Below are positions 8,233 through 16,017 of a stretch of 64,000 nt of DNA, piece after piece. The notes under the pieces were generated by a model that did not search any database, was not told where the DNA came from, and worked only from the letters and a program-made list of their open reading frames with translations. The stretch spans positions 62,001-126,000 of the forward strand of contig JAFKJK010000010.1 of assembly GCA_017306015.1 (NCBI GenBank), written 5' to 3'. Position 1 is the first letter of the stretch, and the number at the start of each line of letters is the position of its first letter. The position numbers and the translations under genes were made by a program. This DNA is from Propionibacteriaceae bacterium. GTDB lineage: Bacteria; Actinomycetota; Actinomycetes; Propionibacteriales; Propionibacteriaceae.

Positions 8233-10728
8233 TCACCCCAGGACCACCACGACCCGCTGCGTCGTCCCCTCGGCGGCGAGCGGGAGCCGGGCCACCATCC
8301 GTCCGCGCTGGGGGTCGGGGACGGGGGAGATCGCGCGTCCGTCCACGTCGACGCGGGCGACGCCGGCGCGAACGTGGTCCGGGTTGCGGACCTCGATCTC
8401 GTAGGTCGTGCCCCGCCACTGCCGGATGAGGGTGAATCCATCCCAATCAGTCGGGATGCACGGGTCGACGACGAGCGCGTCGAAGTCCGGCCGGACGCCG
8501 AGGATGTACTTGGTGGCCGCGGTGTACATCCAGCCGGCGGTGCCGGTCAGCCACGGGTTCTGAGCCTTGCCGAACCACTCGTGGTCGCGGCCGTAGAGGA
8601 ACTGGGCGTAGACGTACGGCTCGGCCCCGTGGACCTCGATCGCATCGTTGGAGTTCGCCGGAGCGAGCGCATCGTAGTAGGCCATCGCCGCCTCGCCGCG
8701 GCCCAGGATCGTCTCGGCGATGATCGGCCACGCGTTCGGGTGGCTGAAGATCGCGCCGTTCTCCTTGACGCCGGGGTAGACCCGGGTGACGTAGCCGATG
8801 GTGTCGTCGACCTGGGTGTAGCTCGGCCAGCACAGGTGGGTTCCGTACTCGCTGGCAAGGTGGGTGCGGACGGCGTCCATCGCGCTGGTGCCGCGCTCGA
8901 TCGGGGCCGCGCCCGAGATCACCGCCCACGGCATGTGCTCGAGGAAGATCCGCCCCTCCGGGCTCTCCGCCGAGCCGATCTTCACCCCGTCGCGGGTGTA
9001 GCCGCGCAGATACCACTCGCCGTCCCACAGTTCCCGGTTGACGGCCTCGGTGACCCGCGCCGCGATGGCGTCCAGGCGCTCCTGTTCGCCCGTCCTGCCG
9101 AGGTGGCCGGCCACCTCCGCGAGCGCGTTCGCCGCCCAGACGTGCAGGAAGCTGACCAGCGCTGTCTGGCCGCCGCCCAGGTTGAGGCAGTCGTTCCAGT
9201 CGGCGCGCAGACCCTTGGCGATCCCGTTGGCGCCGACCTGCTCGGCGCTGAACTCGATCGCCCGGCGCAGGTGTTCGTAGACGGTGGCGGGGGCGGCGTC
9301 GAAGCGTCCGGCTGCGTCGGCGCCCATGACCTCGGCGCGTTCGCCGGTCGTCATCGTCGAATCGGCGAACGGCACCACCTGCTCCAGGAAGTCCAGATCG
9401 CCGGTCTCCTTGACGTACTCGATCACGGACGGCACCAGCCACAGGTGGTCGTCGGAGCAGGCGTCCGCCAGGCCGTGGACGAGGTCGGAGGCGTTGCCCG
9501 GCACCACCGTGGGCAGCTTCACCCCGACCGGGATGTCGTCGCGCCGGTTCTCGGCGAACAGCAGCGGGTCGAACAGGTGCAGCCCGTAGCCCCACGACAT
9601 CTGGCCGTGCAGCAGTTCGAGCATCCGCTGGCGCACCTTGGAGGGATTGGTGTGGATCACGCTCATGATGTCCTGGGCGGTGTCGCGGTAGCCGAGCCCC
9701 ACCCGTCCGCCGACCTCCACGAAGGACGCGAACCGCGACCACACCACGCAGGTCTCGGCCTGCAGCAGCGTCCAGGTGTTCAGCAGGGTGTTCATCGCCG
9801 TCGACGGGGTCTGCAGCGCCAGCACCGAGCGCTTCCGCTGCCAGTAGGCGGCCAGTTCGGCGATGGCGGCGTCCACGGCGGCCGGGTCGGCGTACTTCGC
9901 CCGCAGCCGGACGCCGACCTCGCGGCGTCCGTAGCCCAGCACATAGGCCAGCCGGACGGTCTCGCCCGGAGCGAGCGTGACCCGGTGGTGCAGCGCGCCG
10001 CAGTGGTTGCTCGTCGTCGCCTGCGACCCCGAGCACTCGCCGCGCTCGACCGCGAGAGGGTTCGTCTCGGTGCGATAGGGGCCGAGGAAGGAGTCGCGCA
10101 GGGTGTCGAAGCCGACCGGGTCGGCCGTCGCGGTGAAGTAGTGGTAGGTCCACGGCTCGTAGTAGAAGTCGTACTCGACCACCCCGTCCGCGTAGTCGGC
10201 GCCGGAGGCGTACAGCGACATCTGGAAGTTCTCGTTGTCGATCTGCACCGAGTGGAACGAGAACTCGACGTAGCCGAACAGTGACAGCGTCCGGGTGGTG
10301 TCGGTGGTGTTGGTGAGGGTGACGTCCCAGACCTCGGCGTCCTCCCCGAGCGGGACGAAGACGCGCTGGCTTGCGGTGATGCCGTTGCGGTTCGACTCGA
10401 AGACCGAGTAGGACAGCCCGTGCCGGGTGCGGTAGCCGCTCGCGTCCGCCGGGGTGCCGACCGGTTGCCAGGACGCCGACCAGTAGGCGCCGTCCGCGTC
10501 GTCGCGCAGGTACAGGTAGTGGCCGGGACGGTCGAGCGGGACGCCGTTGGGGCGGAATCGCGTCACCCGTCCGGTCTGCGAGCTGCGGTAGAAGCTGTAG
10601 CCGCCGGCGTTCTGGTTGATGACGGTGCACCAGTCCTCGACGCCCAGGTAGTTGATCCAGGACGCGGGCACGTCCACCTTGTCGATCACGTACTCCAGGG
10701 CTTCGTCGTCGAAGTGGCCGTAGCGCAT
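8233..10728 (-). CDS. chbP: GH94 phosphorylase, N,N'-diacetylchitobiose phosphorylase type
   Basis: Cytoplasmic GH94 enzyme, 831 aa, that splits a beta-1,4 disaccharide with phosphate into a sugar-1-phosphate and a free sugar. Start MRYGHFDDEALEYVI is typical of the family, and the catalytic Asp is in RADWNDCLNLGGG (about residue 511). Several blocks match what I know of Vibrio chitobiose phosphorylase rather than Cellvibrio cellobiose phosphorylase: RPGHYLYLRDD, AETCVVWSRFASF (about 324), GLGYRDTAQD, GVKENGAIFSHPN and VDPCIPTDWDGF; the cellobiose enzyme has MSRSASF and GFRDSNQD in these places. Expected products are GlcNAc-1-P and GlcNAc. ATG 10728 has GAGGAG 8 nt upstream. Neighbouring GlcNAc-type genes support the assignment; cellobiose remains the alternative. 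Confidence 0.85.
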   Translation of the reverse strand: MRYGHFDDEALEYVIDKVDVPASWINYLGVEDWCTVINQNAGGYSFYRSSQTGRVTRFRPNGVPLDRPGHYLYLRDDADGAYWSASWQPVGTPADASGYRTRHGLSYSVFESNRNGITASQRVFVPLGEDAEVWDVTLTNTTDTTRTLSLFGYVEFSFHSVQIDNENFQMSLYASGADYADGVVEYDFYYEPWTYHYFTATADPVGFDTLRDSFLGPYRTETNPLAVERGECSGSQATTSNHCGALHHRVTLAPGETVRLAYVLGYGRREVGVRLRAKYADPAAVDAAIAELAAYWQRKRSVLALQTPSTAMNTLLNTWTLLQAETCVVWSRFASFVEVGGRVGLGYRDTAQDIMSVIHTNPSKVRQRMLELLHGQMSWGYGLHLFDPLLFAENRRDDIPVGVKLPTVVPGNASDLVHGLADACSDDHLWLVPSVIEYVKETGDLDFLEQVVPFADSTMTTGERAEVMGADAAGRFDAAPATVYEHLRRAIEFSAEQVGANGIAKGLRADWNDCLNLGGGQTALVSFLHVWAANALAEVAGHLGRTGEQERLDAIAARVTEAVNRELWDGEWYLRGYTRDGVKIGSAESPEGRIFLEHMPWAVISGAAPIERGTSAMDAVRTHLASEYGTHLCWPSYTQVDDTIGYVTRVYPGVKENGAIFSHPNAWPIIAETILGRGEAAMAYYDALAPANSNDAIEVHGAEPYVYAQFLYGRDHEWFGKAQNPWLTGTAGWMYTAATKYILGVRPDFDALVVDPCIPTDWDGFTLIRQWRGTTYEIEVRNPDHVRAGVARVDVDGRAISPVPDPQRGRMVARLPLAAEGTTQRVVVVLG

Positions 10729-10784
10729 CTGTGGAGCTCCTCGTTGGTATCCGGATGTCTGGGGACGGACCCCTCTGGTGTGGG

Positions 10785-10854
10785 TGAACCGAAGTACCTG
10801 TCCCCGTCGGTTCAGCGGCTTGGGTGAACCGATGGGGACAGGTACTTCGGTTCA
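10785..10854. repeat. Inverted pair of the 30-bp element inside the operon
   Basis: Copy 10785-10814 (plus orientation as after glyS) and copy 10825-10854 (opposite) are reverse complements with one mismatch, separated by 10 nt. Transcribed with the operon, they would form a hairpin of about 30 bp between the mutase stop (10863) and the phosphorylase start (10728). Each copy has its own 7-8 bp terminal inverted repeat (TGAACCGA/TCGGTTCA). Confidence 0.9.
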
Positions 10855-10862
10855 CCGGTGAC

Positions 10863-13046
10863 CTAGGCGGACGCGAACTCCTCCAGCCAGGCGATCAGCG
10901 CTTCGGCCATCTGCGGGGTCTCGGCCTCGACGAACATGCGCAGGACCGGTTCGGTGCCGGAGAACCGCAGCAACGCCCACGAGCCGCCCTCGAGGTGCAG
11001 CTTGATGCCGTCGTAGGTGTCGATCCGGGTGACCCGGTGGCCCACCACCTCCTCGGGGGCGGCGGACGCCATCCTCCGCGGCAGCTCGACCCGCATCTCC
11101 GGGGTCGCCGGGACGCCGCGCTCCAGCTGGTACAGCCGTCCGGTGATCGCGTACACGGTTTCGAGCAGCTCGCCGAGCGTCTTGCGCGTTCGGGCCAGCA
11201 TCTCCACCACCAGCGCGCAGGCGAACACCCCGTCCTTGCCCTTGATGTGACCGCGGATCGTCAGGCCGCCCGAGCTCTCCCCGCCCAGGACGGCATCGAT
11301 CGCGTCCATGCCGGCGGTGATGTGCTTGAAGCCGACCGGCACCTCCCGGTGCTCCTCGCCGAACGCCTCCGCGAGCCGGTCGAGCAGGTGGGTGGTGGCC
11401 AGGTTCCGGACCACGCCGCCCCGCTCGCCGCGAACCTCGTGCAGGTACCAGTAGATCAGCAGCAGCAGGTCGTCGGTCGAGATGTAGCGACCCTGCTCGT
11501 CGATGATCGCGATCCGGTCGGCGTCGCCGTCGGTGGCCATGCCGAGATCCACCCGGCGGCCGCCGTTGCGGACGATGTCGATCAGCGTCGACAGCCGCTC
11601 GGGATCCGGGGCGGGTGAGCGTCCGCCGAACAGCGGGTTGTGCCGGTCGTGGATGAACTCGGTGCGGACGCGGGCGTCGGACAGGATGGTGCCGAGCGTC
11701 AGCTGGGACGTGCCGTACATGGCGTCCACCACCACCCGCAGGCCCGCCTCGCGGATCGTCGTCACGTCCACGATCTGCTCGATCGCGTCGATGTAGGGGT
11801 TGGTGAGGTCGACCTCGGCCACCAGGCCGACCGTGGTCGCCAGCGCCAGGCCGATCGAGACCACGTCCGCCTGGGTGAGCGAGTTGGCCTCGGCGGTCAG
11901 GGCGTCGGTCTCGTCCTCCAGGGGCAGCGACCCGTCCGCCCGGAACACCTTCAGGCCGTTCCACTGCGGCGGATTGTGGGACGCGGTGAAGATCAGGCTG
12001 TACGCCGCCGAGAGGTACGGCGCGGCGAACGTCACCAGCGGCGTCGGCACGTCCTCGGTCAGCAGGTGCACGCGGATGCCGTTGCCGGCGAAGACCTCGG
12101 CGGCCGCGACCACCGACTCCCGCGAGAGGAACCGTCGGTCGCCCCCGATCACCACGCCCATCCGCTCCCGGCCGGTCCGGGTGACCTCGTTGGCGATCGC
12201 CTGACACAGCCGGCGGACGTTGTGGATCGTGAACCCCTCGCCGATCAGCGCCCGCCAGCCGCCGGTGCCGAAGGCGATCTCGCCGGTCTCGATGGCGTGC
12301 TGGGGGGCGAACAGCCGCTTCAGGACGATGTCCGCCGCGGCCTGCAACTCGGTGTCGGTGTTGATGCCCTGCACCTCGCCGGGGTCGACGATGGCGTAGG
12401 AGGCCAGTGTGCCGCCCTGGGTGATCAGGCGCTGGGCGAGCTCGGTGAGCCGGTGCTCGCCGCCGGCGGCCATCACATCCAGTTCGGGGATCAGCAGGGA
12501 GTTGTCGACGACATAGGCGCCGACGTTCACCTCGGTGATCTGCTCGCTGGACGCGGACAGGTCGGTCGCGTCCACGATCTCGATGATCCGGCCGTCCCGG
12601 TCGCGCCGGATGCGTCCGTAGTCGCCCCCGTCCGGCAGGACGGCGGTGAGCAGCGAGAACTGGGCGTCCTTCAGCCGGTGCCGCCACAGCAGCCCCCGCA
12701 GGGACGCCGAGCGCAGCAGGGGAGTGTCGCCGTAGGCGATCAGCACGTCGCCGTCGAAGCCCGCGAGTTGGAACCGGGCGCAGCGGACGGCGTCCCCGGT
12801 GCCGGCCTGGACGGTCTGGACGACGTAGTTCCAGCCCTCGCCGAGGTGCTCGCGGACGCTCCGGTCGTGCTCGGCGACCACGATGATCACGTCCCTGGCC
12901 GGGACGACGGCGGTCACGTTCGCGAGGGTCTGCTCGATGACCGTCGAGCCCGCCAGCGGACGCAGGAGCAGGTCGCGGGTGGCGTCGTTGTGACCGGCCG
13001 CGAGGACGACGGCCCTCAGCCGGCGGGTCCGGGTAGGGACGGGCAT
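10863..13046 (-). CDS. Fusion: GlmU-like nucleotidyltransferase + phosphohexomutase
   Basis: 727 aa. Residues about 10-240 are a GlmU-type uridylyltransferase domain: VVLAAG, QTVQAGTGDA, IAYGDTPLL, DYGRI, EVNVG and EVQGIN all align with GlmU landmarks, but the loop LAAGxGTRM...PK is degenerate (LAAGHNDATRD, no PK), so activity is uncertain. Residues about 245-727 are an alpha-D-phosphohexomutase: FGTGGWR, active serine in TASHNP (about 357), metal loop DGDADR (about 503), sugar loop GGESSGG (about 590), phosphate loop RFSGTEP (about 693). In this operon the likely substrate is GlcNAc-1-P from the phosphorylase, converted to GlcNAc-6-P or activated to UDP-GlcNAc. It starts one nucleotide after the kinase stop. 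Confidence 0.85.
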   Translation of the reverse strand: MPVPTRTRRLRAVVLAAGHNDATRDLLLRPLAGSTVIEQTLANVTAVVPARDVIIVVAEHDRSVREHLGEGWNYVVQTVQAGTGDAVRCARFQLAGFDGDVLIAYGDTPLLRSASLRGLLWRHRLKDAQFSLLTAVLPDGGDYGRIRRDRDGRIIEIVDATDLSASSEQITEVNVGAYVVDNSLLIPELDVMAAGGEHRLTELAQRLITQGGTLASYAIVDPGEVQGINTDTELQAAADIVLKRLFAPQHAIETGEIAFGTGGWRALIGEGFTIHNVRRLCQAIANEVTRTGRERMGVVIGGDRRFLSRESVVAAAEVFAGNGIRVHLLTEDVPTPLVTFAAPYLSAAYSLIFTASHNPPQWNGLKVFRADGSLPLEDETDALTAEANSLTQADVVSIGLALATTVGLVAEVDLTNPYIDAIEQIVDVTTIREAGLRVVVDAMYGTSQLTLGTILSDARVRTEFIHDRHNPLFGGRSPAPDPERLSTLIDIVRNGGRRVDLGMATDGDADRIAIIDEQGRYISTDDLLLLIYWYLHEVRGERGGVVRNLATTHLLDRLAEAFGEEHREVPVGFKHITAGMDAIDAVLGGESSGGLTIRGHIKGKDGVFACALVVEMLARTRKTLGELLETVYAITGRLYQLERGVPATPEMRVELPRRMASAAPEEVVGHRVTRIDTYDGIKLHLEGGSWALLRFSGTEPVLRMFVEAETPQMAEALIAWLEEFASA

Positions 13047-13047
13047 C

Positions 13048-14013
13048 TCAACCTCCCACGACGGTGGGCTCGGACGCTGTGTGCCGGGCCCGGAGTTCCT
13101 TCTTGCGGCCGACGACGGCCGCGCCGATGGCCGCGGCCGGCGTGCCGGCGGGCAGTTCGACGAGCCGGTCGGCGACCGCCAGCCCGGCGAGGAAGGGTGA
13201 GTCGGCCGCGCGGCGGCGCAGGTCCGCCTCGACGGTCGGACGCAGCCAGCCCGTCCCGCGCAGCACCCCGCCGCCGAGCACGACCACGGCCGAGTCGTAG
13301 GCGATGACGACCAGGGTCAGGGCTGTGGCCAGGGCGGCGACCATCCGTCCCTTCTCGACGACCGCCTCGGGCCGCGGGTCGGTGCCGAGCTCGGCGAGAT
13401 CGAGACCGAGCGCGGCCAGTCTGCGGGAGACGTAGCCGCCGCCGAGGGCGGTCTCCAGACAGCCGCGCTGGCCGCAGCTGCACAGCTCGCCGGCCGGCTC
13501 GACGGCGAGGTGGCCGATCTCGCCGGCACCGTTGCGGGCGCCGCGGACGAGCCGTCCGCGGCTCACCGCGGCTGCGGCGAGCCCGGTGCCGAGGTTCACG
13601 TAGGTGAGGTCGCGGGTCGTGCCCAGGGCGAGCCCGGCGCCGAGCGCGGTCGCCTTGACGTCGTTCTCCACCCGGACCTTGGCCGCGAAGTCGTCGGCGA
13701 GCAGGAGGGGGAGGTCGGTGCGGGCGATCTGCAGGTTGACGGCCGTCTCCACCACCCCCGAGGTGTGGTCGACGAAGCCGGGGATGCCGAGCCCGACCGT
13801 GGTGAAGTCCGACGGTCCGACCCCGAGTTCGGTGGCGAGGGTGCCGGCGACGGCCACGACGGTGCGCCGGATGCCGGCCTCGGTCGGCTGGGTGGGCATC
13901 GCCACCTCGGCGAGGACCCGGTCCGCGGCGTCCAGGGCGACGCCGTGGGCCTTCGTCCCGCCGATGTCGACACCGAGACTCAGGGCGCCGCTCTCGCCGG
14001 CTCGCATGGGCAT
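13048..14013 (-). CDS. ROK-family sugar kinase (probable GlcNAc or glucose kinase)
   Basis: 321 aa. N-terminal ATP motif LGVDIGGTKAHG, catalytic Asp region VENDVKATALG, EIGHLAVEP, and the ROK zinc site in CSCGQRGCLE. No N-terminal HTH, so a kinase rather than a repressor. It would phosphorylate the free sugar released by the GH94 enzyme: GlcNAc if the operon handles chitobiose, glucose if cellobiose. ROK kinases of both specificities look alike, so the sequence alone does not decide. The ATG lies 3 nt after the stop of the permease gene, and the next gene starts 1 nt after its own stop. Confidence 0.88.
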   Translation of the reverse strand: MPMRAGESGALSLGVDIGGTKAHGVALDAADRVLAEVAMPTQPTEAGIRRTVVAVAGTLATELGVGPSDFTTVGLGIPGFVDHTSGVVETAVNLQIARTDLPLLLADDFAAKVRVENDVKATALGAGLALGTTRDLTYVNLGTGLAAAAVSRGRLVRGARNGAGEIGHLAVEPAGELCSCGQRGCLETALGGGYVSRRLAALGLDLAELGTDPRPEAVVEKGRMVAALATALTLVVIAYDSAVVVLGGGVLRGTGWLRPTVEADLRRRAADSPFLAGLAVADRLVELPAGTPAAAIGAAVVGRKKELRARHTASEPTVVGG

Positions 14014-14016
14014 GCC

Positions 14017-14886
14017 TCAGCCTTTCACGGCGCCGGCAACGAGGCCGGACGTCAGCCGTCCCTGGACGAACAGGAAGAAGATGATCACCGGCACGGCGAC
14101 CAGGGTGGACGCCGCCATCACCTGGCCCCAGTCGGTCTCGTGGGACGCGGACGCCTGGACGAAGCCGCGCAACCACAGTGGCAGTGTGCGGTACTCCTCC
14201 TTCTGCAGGATCACCAGGGCGACGGTGAACTCGTTCCAGGCCTGCAGGAAGGCGTACACGCCGGAGGCCACCAGGCCCGGCGCCAGCAGCGGGAAGGTGA
14301 TCCGGAAGAAGGCCTGGCTGCGGCTGCAGCCGTCCACCATCGCCGCCTCCTCAAGGTCGGCGGGAACGCCGGCGACGAAGCCGCGCAGCATCCAGACGGT
14401 GAAGGGCACGACACCGGCGATGTAGATGAGCGAGACGCCCATCACCGAGTTGAGCAGGCCGAGCGTGCTCATCATCTTGTACTGGGCGATGAACAGGCCC
14501 TCGGCCGGCAGCATCTGGATGAACAGGACGGCCAGCACGAACGTCTTGCGTCCGCGGAACCGGAACCGGCTGATCGCCAGTGCCGCCAGGAAGGCGAACA
14601 GCAGGCAGAAGACGACGGTGGTCACGGTGATCGCCACGCTCATGCCGAGGGCCGGCAGGAAGGTGCCACCGGCGACGACGGCGGTGAAGTTGTCCAGCGA
14701 GCCACCGAAGGGCAGGAACCGCGGCGAGGTCGAGGTGAGGACGACATTCGGCAGCAGAGACGAGTTCAGCATCCAGTAGACCGGGAAGATCCAGGCCAGG
14801 GCGACCAGGACGCCGACCCCGGACAGGACCACGCGGCCGGGGCGGATCCGCCGGCGCTTGCCGACGACGGCTGTGGACGTGCTCAC
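14017..14886 (-). CDS. Sugar ABC transporter permease (MalG type)
   Basis: 289 aa, six predicted membrane helices starting at VLSGVGVLVALAWIFPVYW, and the cytoplasmic EAA loop EEAAMVDGCSRSQAFF that docks the ATPase. It pairs with the upstream MalF-type permease. GTG 14886 overlaps the previous stop (GTGA) and has AGGAGG upstream; longer readings upstream are frame shadows of the partner gene. Like most actinobacterial oligosaccharide importers (DasABC, NgcEFG), the operon encodes no ATPase, so a shared MsiK-type ATPase elsewhere is presumably used. Confidence 0.92.
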   Translation of the reverse strand: MSTSTAVVGKRRRIRPGRVVLSGVGVLVALAWIFPVYWMLNSSLLPNVVLTSTSPRFLPFGGSLDNFTAVVAGGTFLPALGMSVAITVTTVVFCLLFAFLAALAISRFRFRGRKTFVLAVLFIQMLPAEGLFIAQYKMMSTLGLLNSVMGVSLIYIAGVVPFTVWMLRGFVAGVPADLEEAAMVDGCSRSQAFFRITFPLLAPGLVASGVYAFLQAWNEFTVALVILQKEEYRTLPLWLRGFVQASASHETDWGQVMAASTLVAVPVIIFFLFVQGRLTSGLVAGAVKG

Positions 14887-15854
14887 GGCGTGTCCTCCTT
14901 CATCAGGTGCATGACGTAGAACCAGCTGAGCGCGACGGTCAGCAGGAGGACGAAGATGGACAGCGCCGAGGCCATGGCGAAGTCGGACGCCCCGACTCCG
15001 AGCCGGTAGATGTAGGTGCCGAGCACGTCGGTCTCGGCGAGCGGCGCCCCGGCGTCCTGGAGGGTCCGGATCTGCGCGAACACCCGCAGGTCCCAGATCA
15101 CCTGCAGCAGCAGCACGATCATCAAGACGGGACGGATCATCGGCAGGATGATCGAGAAGAACCGCTGGGTGGGGCTGGCGCCGTCGAGCGCGGCGGCCTC
15201 CATCACCTCGTCCGAGATCTGGGTGAGGCCGGCGAAGACCGAGAAGGCGACGAACGGCACCGACATCCACACGACGATCACCGTCGCGACGAAGTAGAAG
15301 CTGAGCGGCTGTTCGAGCCAGTTGTGGTTGGTGAAGTCGAGCCCGGCCGCGGTGAGGAGCCAGTTGACCACGCCGCGGTGCCAGTCGAACAGCCAGATCC
15401 ACACGGTCATCGCCGCGATCACCGGCATCGCCCAGGCGAGGAGCATCGAGACCTGCAGCAGCAGCCGGATGCCCTTGCCGACGGCGTTCATCAGCAGCGC
15501 GATGAGGACCCCGAGGACCACCGTGATCGCCGCGTTGACCAGGCAGAACGCGATCGACCGACCGACCACCGCCCAGGTCTGGGGATCACTGAAGAGCTTG
15601 ATGTAGTTCTCCAGGCCGACGAACTCCGGCGGCTTGCCGAATTGCTGGGACAGCCCGAACTTCTGCATCGAGGTCAGGAACTGCCAGTACAGCGGGTAGC
15701 CGAGCGCGAACAGCAGGATCACGATGCTCGGCACCAGCATCAGATAGGGGGCGACCGGAGTGCGTCGCCGGCGGGGAGTGCGCGCCATGGGTCTCGCCGG
15801 CTTCTCAGTGGTGGGGGAGATGGCGGCGGTCCCTGAGCCTGTCGAATGCGTCAC
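14883..15854 (-). CDS. Sugar ABC transporter permease (MalF type)
   Basis: 323 aa. A basic proline-rich N-terminus precedes the first helix APYLMLVPSIVILLFALGY; five more helices follow. EAA motif MEAAALDGASPTQRFF near residue 220. Forms the inner-membrane channel with the next gene for the sugar captured by the lipoprotein encoded upstream. Separated from that lipoprotein gene by 163 bp that contain two perfect GC-rich hairpins, a usual arrangement for keeping binding-protein expression above permease expression. Confidence 0.92.
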   Translation of the reverse strand: MTHSTGSGTAAISPTTEKPARPMARTPRRRRTPVAPYLMLVPSIVILLFALGYPLYWQFLTSMQKFGLSQQFGKPPEFVGLENYIKLFSDPQTWAVVGRSIAFCLVNAAITVVLGVLIALLMNAVGKGIRLLLQVSMLLAWAMPVIAAMTVWIWLFDWHRGVVNWLLTAAGLDFTNHNWLEQPLSFYFVATVIVVWMSVPFVAFSVFAGLTQISDEVMEAAALDGASPTQRFFSIILPMIRPVLMIVLLLQVIWDLRVFAQIRTLQDAGAPLAETDVLGTYIYRLGVGASDFAMASALSIFVLLLTVALSWFYVMHLMKEDTP

Positions 15855-15941
15855 TGCCGGGCTCCTCTCGCAGGGGACGGTGCGGACGGACAGCGTCCGC
15901 GCAGGTCATGGTGACTGGGCCAATTGTGGGGGTGGTGGCTT

Positions 15942-15973
15942 CGGTTGGGGCCGAGCACTGCCGGCCCCAACCG
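15942..15973 (-). terminator. Hairpin 2 between binding protein and permease
   Basis: Perfect 12-bp stem CGGTTGGGGCCG / CGGCCCCAACCG with 8-nt loop. No U-tract follows, so it looks like an attenuating or RNA-stabilising hairpin, not a classic terminator. Confidence 0.6.
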
Positions 15974-15981
15974 GGCTGAGG

Positions 15982-16011
15982 GCCCGGGCCGGCGGTGGGG
16001 CCGGCCCGGGC
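15982..16011 (-). terminator. Hairpin 1 directly after the binding-protein stop
   Basis: Perfect 12-bp GC stem GCCCGGGCCGGC / GCCGGCCCGGGC with a 6-nt loop, beginning 6 nt past the stop codon. It probably protects the binding-protein mRNA 3' end or partly terminates transcription. Confidence 0.65.
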
Positions 16012-16017
16012 GGTGAA

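Noticed and set aside
6805..10284. 1159-codon plus-strand frame across nagZ, the membrane gene and chbP
   Set aside because: Runs through three motif-supported genes on the other strand; composition is that of a shadow frame.
10363..10400. GGTTCGACTCGAAG resembling a tRNA T-arm
   Set aside because: Lies inside chbP with no acceptor or anticodon stem around it; no tRNA gene found in the window.
8233..10728. Cellobiose phosphorylase assignment
   Set aside because: The start MRYGHFDD is shared, but the inner blocks match chitobiose phosphorylase and the operon carries NagZ and a GlmU-like domain. Kept only as an alternative.
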